Below are positions 1-12,300 of a DNA stretch of 64,000 nucleotides, one piece after another. The first letter of the stretch is position 1. Each line of letters begins with the position of its first letter. The notes beneath the pieces were generated by a model that saw only the letters and a list, made by a program, of their open reading frames with translations, was not told the origin of the DNA and did no database searches. The translations under genes and the position numbers were made by a program. This DNA is from Monoplex corrugatus (Eukaryota > Mollusca > Gastropoda > Littorinimorpha > Ranellidae), in the NCBI GenBank assembly GCA_030674185.1, contig CM060315.1, positions 93,191,558 through 93,255,557 on the forward strand, given 5' to 3'.

Positions 1-154
1 CGATGACCTTCACCTCACATCCATTTCAAAAGTATCGTGCAGCACTCGCTGGTTCGACATAATTAGTCTGACCGCACAAGTTCAAAATGTTCTTCTCCAA
101 CGTATGGGTTTTAAAACTTATATTTTTAACTATATACTGAAACAGAAAAGAAGG

Positions 155-175
155 AAACACGCACACACACACACG

Positions 176-228
<53 letters not shown>

Positions 229-484
229 CACACACACAACACACACACACACACACACACAGAGGGACAGAGAGAGATAGGAGGGGAGAGAGAGAGGAGA
301 GAGAGACAGAGAGGGAGGGAGAGAGAAAGAAATCGAGAGAGAGAGAGAGATAACGAACACACACACATACACACACATGCACAAACACACACAAAGACAA
401 ACTCACACATACACCACATGACACCACACACCACATGACACCACACCACACCACAACACACACACACACACACACATACACACA

Positions 485-515
<31 letters not shown>

Positions 516-555
516 TACACACACACACATACACACACACACACACGGACACATA
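155..555. repeat. compound CA/GA microsatellite
   Basis: Long (CA)n tracts are broken by a GA-rich block (about 260-350) and by short ACCACA and ATGACACC variants (about 415-450). The open frames across it are only Cys/Val/His low-complexity strings with no gene-like composition. Confidence 0.95.
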
Positions 556-1800
556 CAAGCTCCTCCATGTATACACTTATGAAAACATAATATTTCTGAG
601 ACCTTATAGCCTACATAACAATAAAATCACACTGTATATGGCCACAACAACAAAATTAAATGTCACAAAAATTTTTAACAAAAACATCTTCAGTGATATG
701 GCAACAACAATAACATCAAATATTACACTGAATGCAAAATTTTCCACAAAAAAACTTGACGGCAGGCAAAGATTAAGACTTCACCGACACCATCAATGAT
801 TGTTATAAAGCCAGTGCTAAAATCACCGTAATAAATCTATGGCAGTAACTGGTACGACAGCTGTATATGTATATGAGATTCATTCATTGTTCACATTATA
901 AATCATTGCAATTGCCTATGAAACAGAAACAAACAAATGTGGCCAACTACTATGGCACAAGTTGCTCGTCTCGTCTTTGCCGCTAACATCCAACACAGAA
1001 GGTAGGAGTGTTTGGGCTTGATTTGGGGACTTGGTTTTACACTGATACTGCAGCTCTTCCTGTATTTGGTATTACTAATGAACTCCTAGTTAACAAGAAA
1101 CACCAGAGGGTTCTGGATGGGACCCAGAGCATCAATGCCTAGCCACTCTCCAGACAATCACCTCCCAAGCTCCCGACACCACAGTCATTTCATCAAACAA
1201 AGGGGGCTGTCCATGGGTTGCATGACCCAGTCATCCATTACCTTGTTTACAAACCGAATGACAAGGTGGGGAGATGACAAACCCCGGGACACAGCCACAC
1301 AACGCGCACCAACCGGGTCCAGCCCAGCCACCAGACCAAGATGGAACAGAAGACTTCCTAAATTTGATATTACATCTGAACGTAAATTCCTATCATTGTG
1401 ATTGTTTCATTGCTGAAATGGTATTTGAAAACACTGGTTCAATGATTTACAGGCCTTTTCTCTAAAGAAAAAAAGAAAAAAGAAAAAAAGAAATAACTTC
1501 AAAATACCCATTTTCAACCACCAGTTACCTGTATCTGTTCCGTTTCTGCAACAGATCCATCAAACTGCGCATAAAAGATATTCCCTTACATGAAGACTGG
1601 GGTTTGGTTGCTCTGGAAGATTTACTGCTGAAATTGTGTCTCCATTTTCCTTGTTCTCCTCAGAATGGTAATCAGAGGGGGGTGCTGTTTGGAGGTGTGT
1701 TGGAGAGCCGAAATGAGTGGTGTGGGGGGTTGGGGGACAGAAGCCGTGCAGAATACGGAACAGCCAGGTCCTCCCCCAAAGTCAACAACAACAAAGATAA
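556..1800. other. no gene recognised
   Basis: AT-rich single-copy-looking sequence to about 1000, then mixed composition. Short open frames at 1117-1465 and 1604-1816 have no recognisable domain or splice context. Nothing in this stretch recurs elsewhere in the window. Confidence 0.5.
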
Positions 1801-2263
1801 TTCAAAAGCTCCTTAATCTTTGCAAACAGGAACCAGGAGAACAAGCAAACAGGAACCAGGAGAACAAGCAAACAGGAACCAGGAGAACAAGCAAACAGGA
1901 ACCAGGAGAACAAGCAAACAGGAACCAGGAGAACAAGCAAACAGGAACCAGGAGAACAAGCAAACAGGAACCAGGAGAACAAGCAAACAGGAACCAGGAG
2001 AACAAGCAAACAGGAACCAGGAGAACAAGCAAACAGGAACCAGAAGAACAAGCAAACAGGAACCAGGAGAACAAGCAAACAGGAACCAGAAGAACAAGCA
2101 AACAAAAGCAAGCGCGTATTGAACACAACAAGACAAGACAAGCGCAAATTTTCAGCCAACCGGCCTTTGTCAAGCGCAAACGCACGGTCACAAACAGACC
2201 ACAAACAACACCAAACAACGCATAATAAAAAGAGGACTAAAAACTTCCCTGCCGCCTCGTCCA
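1800..2263 (-). mobile_element. SINE family S1 copy, minus orientation, carrying a 23-bp tandem expansion
   Basis: S1 is a dispersed short element in this window, recognised by a core with GACAAAGGCC, then GGCCGAAAATTTGCGC, a CTTGTCTTGTT stretch, and a CTGGTTCCTGTTTGCTTG segment near its end. This copy is antisense: core at about 2130-2190, head near 2225-2263. Its distal part has expanded into a 23-bp array. It faces a second copy in head-to-head orientation. Family membership is seen directly from about ten related copies in the window; the SINE assignment rests on tRNA-like heads in two other copies. Confidence 0.75.
1817..2103. repeat. 23-bp minisatellite (about 12 copies) inside an S1 SINE
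   Basis: The unit CAGGAACCAGGAGAACAAGC plus AAA repeats with a few G-to-A changes near the right end. The reverse complement of one unit occurs once in the facing S1 copy (about 2445-2475), so the array grew from a single-copy segment of the element. The Gln/Asn/Arg-rich frames through it arise because 23 is not a multiple of 3, so all frames cycle through one peptide. Confidence 0.93.
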
Positions 2264-2283
2264 GTGGATAAAAAGGGACCAAA

Positions 2284-2505
2284 TGGACGAGGCAGCAGGG
2301 AAGTTTTTAGTCCTCTTTTTATTATGCGTTGTTTGGTGTTGTTTGTGGTCTGTTTGTGACCGTGCGTTTGCGCTTGACAAAGGTCGGTTGGCCGAAAATT
2401 TGCGCTTGTCTTGTTGTGTTGTGTTCAATACGCGCTTGCTTTTGTTTGCTTGTTCTTCTGGTTCCTGTTTGCTTGGGCACGGCCAGTCGCACTTGTTTTG
2501 GATCT
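2284..2505 (+). mobile_element. SINE family S1 copy, plus orientation
   Basis: Mirror image of the preceding copy: it starts with the GGACGAGGCAGCAGGGAAG head, carries GCTTGACAAAGGTCGG and TTGCGCTTGTCTTGTTG, and ends near CACTTGTTTTGGATC. Together with 2105-2263 it forms an inverted repeat with arms of about 160 bp and a spacer of only about 20 bp (2264-2283). Confidence 0.75.
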
Positions 2506-3025
2506 TGTTAATCTTTGGCTGTGCTTTTATCATAACAACAACCTTTGGACTGCCTTTATCATAATAACAACCTTTGGATGTGACTTAATCGTAATGACAA
2601 AAAGATTTAACTTTCAAAAGAGACAAAATTTCAGTGTTTTCACTTCAAACAGTCTTTTTCAGTACTGATACCACTGTTGGTAGGTACATAAATTGCACAT
2701 CATAAATAATACACAAAAAATATTAATGATGAAACTAATAAAATGCATCTGTCATTTTTGCCAGACTCAAAACTACATCCATTAACGATGCATTAAATTG
2801 CCAATTGCCCATAACGATAAACCAAAGAACAACAATCAAACAACAACAAAAAAACAAACCCTAAAGACATCTCATAAAAAGAAAAAGGCTGTCAAGGACC
2901 ACACTGCCAAGTAAAGTAAATGCAGGTATATTGTCACAGCCCCAAGACAGGGAACTCAGACAAAAACAAGTAAACAAAACATATCTGTGTACACATAACA
3001 ATATATTTTTCTAACACACAAAAAA
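2506..3025. other. no gene; contains the 3' untranslated region of the copper-transporter gene (minus strand)
   Basis: AT-rich sequence directly downstream of the minus-strand stop codon at 3026-3028. No canonical AATAAA signal was found on the minus strand here, so the 3' end of the transcript cannot be placed. Confidence 0.4.
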
Positions 3026-3368
3026 TCAAGTGGCGCTTTCGTCACATCGACAAGCAATGGATCCATCTCCGGCGGCGCCCCCACCATCTGCCAAGCTCAG
3101 GGGCTGTAACTCTTGCTCCTTCCCCTGGAAACCGCAGTCGAGGTTGACGGCCAAACCACACTGACTTGTCGGCTGTGCCAGGCGCGCTGTGAAGTTGTCC
3201 TCCTCCATCCAGCCGAAGAAGAAATATCCCAAGCCAAGGCCCATCACTCCACCCACCACCAACCAGATACTGTAGGTCATGACGGCCAGCATGAGGAGAT
3301 AACCCCCCACAAACTGCACAACGTACAGCGCTGTCTGGATGATGTGCCCTTTGTTCAGAATGTAGCGC
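3026..3368 (-). CDS. SLC31: copper transporter, terminal coding exon (TM2, TM3, C-tail)
   Basis: The acceptor is TTGGTGCAG followed by GCGCTACATTC; the first base completes an AGG codon from the previous exon. It encodes [12 protein letters not shown], then TM2 with MLAVM, then TM3 with [11 protein letters not shown], and a hydrophilic C-tail ending CRCDESAT before TGA (3026-3028). The hydrophobic segments and both motifs are those of the CTR family. The upstream frame (3369-3433) is intron read-through and is excluded. Confidence 0.93.
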
Positions 3369-3891
3369 CTGCACCAAGAACAAAACCATTTTATTTCGCT
3401 GTCCTGGTTTGTACACCACACACCTGGCCACACAATCTGGGACAGTTGGCTACAATGCTATGATGATGATGATGGTGGTGATGATGGTGATGATAATGGT
3501 GATGGTGAGTGTGATGATAATGCACGGCGCACATTTCCGTGATACTTGGGTTGGCCGTAGTTCTGGCAACTCTGGCTCTGCCCTGCCGGCTATAAATAGC
3601 GCGCATCTTTCCCCTTCCCTTCCACTCCCCACACCCTTTTCACCTGTCCCGCTGCCGTATAGCGAGGCCACTCACAAAATCTATGTGAGCGAAGCAGGGG
3701 CACGCGCGTGTTAGTTAGGCCTACTGCACTGGCCACTTGTACTAAGTTCATGGTATGTGCCTCCAGATTGACCTAGATTCCAGTACTCGGGAAGAGCACA
3801 GCAGTTATAACACACACACACACACACACGATGCATGCAGTTGGCAGAGAGATATGCATCATAACGTATATACTCGCGCACACGCACACGC

Positions 3892-3937
<46 letters not shown>

Positions 3938-4004
3938 GCGCACACACAAACACAGAGTTGATTTATACATTTTAGCATGCATTTGAACACACACACGCAT
4001 GCAC

Positions 4005-4047
<43 letters not shown>

Positions 4048-5937
4048 GAGAGAGAGATGTGTGTCGGAGGTTGCCCTGGATAAAGACCGGCTTAATTAAA
4101 CACGCGCGTGGCCTAGTTTATAGCCGGCGCAGCGCGTGCCTTGGTCAGGCAACAGCTAACACCCGATTTTAGTCAAATGTAAGCCTCTAAAAAAGAATGA
4201 AAACAAACAGCCTAAAGCGATTTTTTTTTAATTTTAGAAAGTTAAAGCACTGAAGACCACGAATCAGACCTTGCTAAAACTGAGGAAATTATGTGAAGAT
4301 TGTAAATTTTACTATACTTCCGTCACTATTACGAAAATAATCTCACTTTATACTGAACAAAGAGCAACCTGGAGGTGTCAGTCGATCATAACATTAGTAA
4401 TTTCTACAAAAACTCAAAGACAAGGTAATCCTAAAAAGTAAAGATCACTTCTTCAGAACAATGAATATTCACAGCACTGAATGCACACAGGTAAAGTGAC
4501 GAAAATAATGCAGATCATTGCACAAATTCACAATACACACAGAAAACTGCACTCGGCTTCCTTCTTTATCAGTAGTGCCAGAACACAAAGGCACGCTAGC
4601 CAGTGATATAGACTTTGGTCGACCCTGCATGGACAAAATTAGCACTCGCAGGCGATGCCGCTGCCGGCTCGCAATTAAAAGGTAGGAGAATGGCTGGGAA
4701 AATGCAGCCGTTGATGATGATGGTGATAGTGATGATGATGATGATGATGGTGATGATAATGGTGATGGTGATAATGATGATGATGGTGATGTTAATGGTG
4801 ATGGTGATGATAATGATAGTGATGATGATGATAATGGTGGTGGTGATGATGGTGGTGGTGATGACAATGATGGTGATGACAATGGTGATGGTGATGATGG
4901 TGCTGCTGCTGATGATAACGACGATGACAATAGTGGTGATGACGGTGATGGTGATGATGACGACGACGACGACGATAGTGATGATGATGATGATGGTGAC
5001 AATGATGGTGATGGTGATGGTGATGATGATAGTGGTGATGATAATGGTGATGGTGATGGTGATGATAATGATAATGGTGATAGTGATGATGATGATGGTG
5101 GTGGTGATGATGATGGTGATGACGGTGTTGATAATGATGATGGTGATGGTGATGACGATGGTGATGATGATAGTGGTGATGATGATGGTAGTGGTGATGA
5201 TGATGGTGATGATGGTGTTGATAATGATGATGGTGATGATGATGACGACCATGATGATGACGATAATGATAAAAGAGTTCCAATTCTGGATTGAAAATGG
5301 GTGACAGGGCTGCACTCTACTCAGTTTCATAATGTGCCCTGGCATCAACCAGGTCCATGAGATACACACACCTGCTGTGCTGGTCAGGAGATTTAAGCAA
5401 TGCCCTAAATGACACATAAAGTGGATGAAGCTTGACTGTGTGGTCCCAGTCTTTCCAATGGACACATAGCACGCTCAACTCCAGGTAGGAGCCGGTTGGG
5501 GCTGAAAAATCCCACAAGGATTGTGGAAAGGACTGATGGGGGTTCAAACACTCAACCTTCCAGTGAGTAATCTGTGGCACTAACCACTACACAACATTAA
5601 CTGGTTGAACACAGTAATATGATAACAGTGATATTAAAAATAACACAAACACCACAACACACTGGTATGAGTTACATAGAAGACAGTATCTGCTTTTATC
5701 CGAAAATCTCTGGAATGTTTGAATAGAAAACTGAACAGTACTGGTCATCTGATACAGGGAGTGGCTGAATGGCTGAGTGTGTTCATGCGTATGTGATTGC
5801 ATATATATGTGTGTGAGAGTAATTATGAGAGAGAGTGGAGAGAGAGAGAGAGACAAAGAGAGTGACAAAGTGAGAAAGAAAGAGACAGAGAGAGAGACAG
5901 AGACAGCAAGCAAGAGAGAGAAAGACAGAAAGAGAGA

Positions 5938-6016
<79 letters not shown>

Positions 6017-6240
6017 TAGTTATACTTACATATTCTACAATAATGATTGTGTGTTTTAAAAACAATAAACTATAAGAAATGTTCATGAGAAAGGTCCCAG
6101 AGTCTGAAGTTGTTACTGACTTTTTTTATATGCACACACACACACACATAAACGCACGTGTGCGCATGCACGCACGCACACACACACGCACACACACACA
6201 TAAACAAACACACACGAACACACACGCGCGCACACACAAC

Positions 6241-6301
<61 letters not shown>

Positions 6302-9300
6302 CACCTGCACTCCACGTTGGGACACTTGCGTCCTTGCCGTTGACGAACGTACTTCAGCCCCTGGTACAGTATCCCCATCACCACCAATGCTAGTGCATAC
6401 AGGAACGCTTCTGCACACAGACACCACAAATACATCAGTCAATCAACCAACGAGAAGACTGGAGAAGAGTGGAAGAATGGTTCAGATGTTCGCCTGCCAA
6501 TAACTAAACTCAAGGTTCCAGGGTTCATTTCGGATTTCTTTTTGAAGGCCTCAACTTTTCTCGGTCCTTTTCTCACATTGGACCCAGCAGCACGGAAGTT
6601 TCAGTCTTTTTCTCATCATTTTTGTATCTGGTGTTTATTTGTTTGTAATCTTACGCTTGACAAAGGCCAATCGGCCGAAATTTTGCGCCTGTCTTGTCTT
6701 GTTGTATTAAATATGCGTTCGTATTCTTCTTTCATGTTTTTTCTGGTTCCTGTTTGCTTGAACGTGGGTAGTCACACTTGTTTTGATTTTCTCAGTTTGA
6801 CTGGAAAATTGAACTGAACATCCAGTCCTTCAGAAAAGGATGAAAAATGAGTCAGACCTGTGTGCTTTCTTGCCTGTGCATGCTCAAGATCCCATGACAG
6901 TTGAAAAAATTGAAAATCAAGGTATTTGACCAGCTGCCCTGGTATAAAACATTGGAGAGATAAGTTGATTTCTCAGGTCCCCCCTCCACCCCCCCCTAAA
7001 GACCAATTAGCCTTCTTGCCTTTCTAAAGTCTTGGTCAACTGAAAAAAAGAAAATTGGGTGGCCCAAGTTTCACATGGGAAATCCACTGTGAGAAAAAGA
7101 AATGAATATACGAATATGAATACGAAATATGAATATGAAAAAAATATGAAATATGAATATGAATCAATCAAGCAAGTAAATGAAAATTTTCTTTATTACG
7201 GCTTTCTTATTTTTCTGGCTCACTTTCTGCAGCACTCCTGTGTCACTACCCCCACGCCACACTCCTGTGTCATACCCCACGCCACACTCCTGTGTCACTA
7301 CCCCACGCAACCTGATAACACACTCCTGTGTCACTACCCCACGCCACACTCCTGTGTCACTACCCCCACGCCACACTCCTGTGTCACTACCCCCACTGCC
7401 ACACATCCTGTGTCACTACCCCCACGACCCACAACTCCTGTGTCACTACCCCCACGCCACACTCCTGTGTCACTACCCCCACGCCACACTCCTGTGTCAC
7501 TACCCCCACCGCCACACTCCTGTGTCACTACCCCCACGCCACACTCCTGTCATCAACACTGTCACTAGTGTCACTACCCCCACGCCACACTCCTGTACAT
7601 CAGTATCACTATCACTGAAGTGTCACTACCCCCACGCCACACTCCTGTACATCAGTATCACTTCACTGAAGTTCACTACCCCACAATCCTGTGTCACTAC
7701 CCCCACGCCACACTCCTGTACATCAGTATCACTATCACTGAAGTGTCACTACCCCCACGCCACACTCCTGTGTCACCTACCCCCACACCACACTCCTGTG
7801 TCACTACCCCCACGCCACACTCCTGTACATCAGTATCACTATCACTGAAGTGTTCCACTACCCCCACGCCACACTCCTGTACATCAGTATCACTATCACT
7901 GAAGTGTCACTACCCCCACGCCACACTCCTGTACATCAGTATCACTATCACTGAAGTGTCACTACCCCCACGCCACACTCCTGTACATCAGTATCACTAT
8001 CACTGAAGTGTCACTACCCCCACGCCACACTCCTGTGTCACTACCCCCACGCCACACTCCTGTGTCACTACCCCCACGCCACACTCCTGTGTCACTACCC
8101 CACGCCACACTCCTGTACATCAGTATCACTATCACTGAAGTGTCACTACCCCCACGCCACACTCCTGTACATCAGTATCACTATCACTGAAGAAGTCTCT
8201 TCCTGATGTTAACTGATAAGACATTCTTCTGTTGGTAGAAAGGCTGACTGGTTTTGTGGGGAAGACAGGACGTGGGTCCCTGACAGGCCAGGAAAACTCC
8301 TAACACTGGGAAGGAGCTGATCAGAGCTGGAAAATCCCACAAGCTCTTTCTGGACTTACAGGGGTTTGAACACAAGATCTCACCAACAGCAGACTGTTGC
8401 CCTTACCACGTGGCCATGCTGACTGATCTTAAACGAACACATTCACTGAAATACACAGTGTTATAGTATACACAACTAACATTGTGGTACACATGCGAAA
8501 CCTAGAAAATCAACAAAAAAAAAGTCAAAACAAGACTGAGGCTGCTGAAATGTGGGTTCTGCGAAGAATGTTAACCCTTTCAGTACTGAATATCTGCTGA
8601 CAATTACTTCCCTTTTCCTGAATTCCTCTCCCAGCTTCTCCCTTTCAGTCCTGCAAGCCGGAAAAACCGGCGATAGCGGTATCTGTTAACACTTAACGGC
8701 ACCAGGGGGGGGCTTGTTTATGTCTCCCCTTCCAGCGGCCAGCTGGAAGTAATGGGATTCGGGAGAACTGTTTATGATAAGGCAAATACTGACCACCCCT
8801 TCCCGTGGGAAAGTTTCCCAACTTCCTAGCTTCTTTGTTTTTAGACTTGGGGTTACTCAAATCTGCACGCACTCACTTTCTCTGTCACTTCTTTGGTACA
8901 GAATGGAGGACGATGACGCTGACCAGTTTTCTGACGACGATTTATATCAGAATTTAGACGATTTTGACCTGTTCGAGTTAAATGAAGAGGAAAGAGAGGA
9001 GCTGAATGTAGTTGTGAACCGTGCAAGTGATAGTGAAGTGGTGATGAACTTGATGACTGTTTTTTTTTTTTTAGAATGAATGAAACTGACATAATACTTA
9101 ATAGTTGTGACAATGATTACATAATGACAATTTGTGACTGGATATCTTGTTCTGTGATCGGATACTCATTCTACACAAGTGGGGGACATCAAACTGTAAG
9201 TAAACACATGTCTGCATGCTTCTGTTTTGTTCAGTTACCTGTTTGCGTAATTTGTCATTAATTGTTTACATGTGACACGGTATTTGTCATATTTGTCGTC

Positions 9301-12300
9301 ACCCATCACAAACAGCGTGCACTCAAATTCAAACTGATGGCTTTAAAGAAAATCTACGTTCAGTTCCGCACACAACGGTATATAACACTTAATATTTCAT
9401 ACTCTGCTCGAACAACCTCGATCGGGTTTACTCAAATACCCGTTTTGCACTCTTTTTCACCCCAGAAACCCAGGAATTAAGGGAATGTGTGACTCTGTGA
9501 GCCCGCCGGTTTTCCTCCTCATAGGACTGAAGGGTAGTAACAAGCTGGGCCGGTAAACCGGCCTGCAGTACTGAAAGGGTTAAGACTAAGAGTTCCATGG
9601 ACAGCAAAGAAAACAAATGAAAAAGTCTTGAGAGAAGCAAACACAAAAAGAACATTACTGAAGAAGCTTAGGAAAAGACAAGCAACACGTTGAGGACATT
9701 TTATGAAGCAAAAGAAATTTGAGCACCTAATCACAACAGGAAAGCTGGAGGAAGTTATTGGAGTATATTTTAAGAGGGATTCACCACACTTGGACAACTC
9801 CATATGTGCTCCATCCAAATCTGCAAGCAATTATCTGACAAATTTCCTCAGCCTGCATAAAACCCCATGCATGGCAAGGTCTTGAAATGTGGAAAGTGGA
9901 GGATGGACCTATCAAACAGTAAGCTGACACCACTAGAATGATGGAAACATTAAGATGGGCAGCCAACAGGCCAGTGGACCTATCAAACAGTAAGCTGACA
10001 CCACCAGAATGATGGAAACATTAAGATGGGCAGCCAACAGGCCAGTGAACCTATCAAACAGTAAGCTGACACCAGCAGAATGATGGAAACATTAAGATGG
10101 ACAGCCAACAGGCCAGTGGACCTATCAAACAGTAAGCTGACACACCAGAAATGATGGAAACATTAAGATGGGCAGCCAACAGGCCAGTGGACCTATCAAA
10201 CAGTAAGCTGACACCACAGAATGATGGAAACATTAAGATGGACAGCCAACAGGCCAGTGGACCTATCAAACAGTAAGCTGAAACCACAGAATGATGGAAA
10301 CATTAAGATGGGCAGCCAACAGGCCAGTGGACCTATCAAACAGTAAGCTGACACCACAGAATGATGGAAACATTAAGATGGGCAGCCAACAGGCCAGTGG
10401 ACCTATCAAACACTAAGCTGACACCACAGAATGATGGAAACATTAAGATGGGCAGCCAACAGGCCAGTGGGCCTATCAAACAGTAAGCTGACACCAGCAG
10501 AATGATGGAAACATTAAGATGGGCAGCCAACAGGCCAGTGGACCTATCAAACAGTAAGCTGACACCACAGAATGATGGAAACATTGAGATGGGCAGCCAA
10601 CAGCCAGTGGACCTATCAAACACTAAGCTGACACCACCAGAATGATGGAAACATTAAGATGGGCAGCCAACAGGCCAGTGGACCTATCAAACACTAAGCT
10701 GACACCAGCAGAATGATGGAAACATTAAGAAGGACAGCCAACAGGCCAGTGGACCTATCAAACACAAAGCTGACACCAGCAGAATGAAAGGAAACATTAA
10801 GAAGGACAGCCAACAGGCCAGTGGACCTATCAAACAGTAAGCTGACACCACCAAAATGATGGAACCATGAAGATGGGGCAGCCAACAGGCCAGTGGACCT
10901 ATCAAACAGTAAGCTGACACCAGCAGAATGATGGAAACATTAAGATGGGCAGCCAACAGGCCAGTGGACCTATCAAACAGTAAGCTGACACCAGCAGAAT
11001 GATGGAAACATTAAGATGGGCAGCTAACAGGCCAGTGGACCTATCAAACAGTAAGCTGACACCAGCAGAATGATGGAAACATTAAGATGGACAGCCAACA
11101 GGCCAGTGGACCTATCAAACAGTAAGCTGACACCACCCAGAATGATGGAAACATTAAGATGGGCAGCCAACAGGCCAGTGGACCTATCAAACAGTAAGCT
11201 GACACCAGCAGAATGATGGAAACATTAAGATGGCAGCCAACAGGCCAGTGGACCTATCAAACAGTAAGCTGACACCAGCAGAATGATGGAAACATTAAGA
11301 TGGGCAGCCAACAGGCCAGTGGACCTATCAAACACTAAGCTGACACCACAGAATTATGGAAACATTAAGATGGGCAGCCAACAGGCCAGTGGACCTATCA
11401 AACAGTAAGCTGACACCACAGAATGATGGAAACATTAAGATGGGCAGCCAACAGGCCAGTGGACCTATCAAACAGTAAGCTGACACCACAGAATGATGGA
11501 AACATTAAGATGGGCAGCCAACAGGCCAGTGGACCTATCAAACAGTAAGCTGACACCACAGAATGATGGAAACATTAAGATGGGCAGCCAACAGGCCAGT
11601 GGACCTATCAAACAGTAAGCTGACACCACAGAATGATGGAAACATTAAGATGGGCAGCCAACAGGCCAGTGGATCTATCAAACAGTAAGCTGACACCACC
11701 AAAATGATGGAAACATTAAGACGGGCAGCCAACAGGCCAGTGGACCTATCAAACAGTAAGCTGACACCACCAGAATAATGGAAACATTAAGACGGGCAGC
11801 CAACAGGCCAGTGGACCTATCAAACACTAAGCTGACACCAGCAGAATGATGGAAACATTAAGATGGGCAGCCAACAGGCCAGTGGACCTATCAAACACTA
11901 AGCTGACACCAGCAGAATGATGGAAACATTAAGAAGGACAGCCAACAGGCCAGTGGACCTATCAAACACAAAAGCTGACACCAGCAGAATGATGGAAACA
12001 TTAAGAAGGACAGCCAACAGGCCAGTGGACCTATCAAACAGTAAGCTGACACCACCAAAATGATGGAACCATGAAGATGGACAGCCAACAGGCCAGTGGA
12101 CCTATCAAACAGTAAGCTGACACCACCAGAATGATGGAAACATTAAGATGGGCAGCCAACAGGCCAGTGGACCTATCAAACAGTAAGCTGACACCACCAG
12201 AATGATGGAAACATTAAGATGGGCAGCTAACAGGCCAGTGGACCTATCAAACAGTAAGCTGACACCAGCAGAATGATGGAAACATTAAGATGGACAGCCA

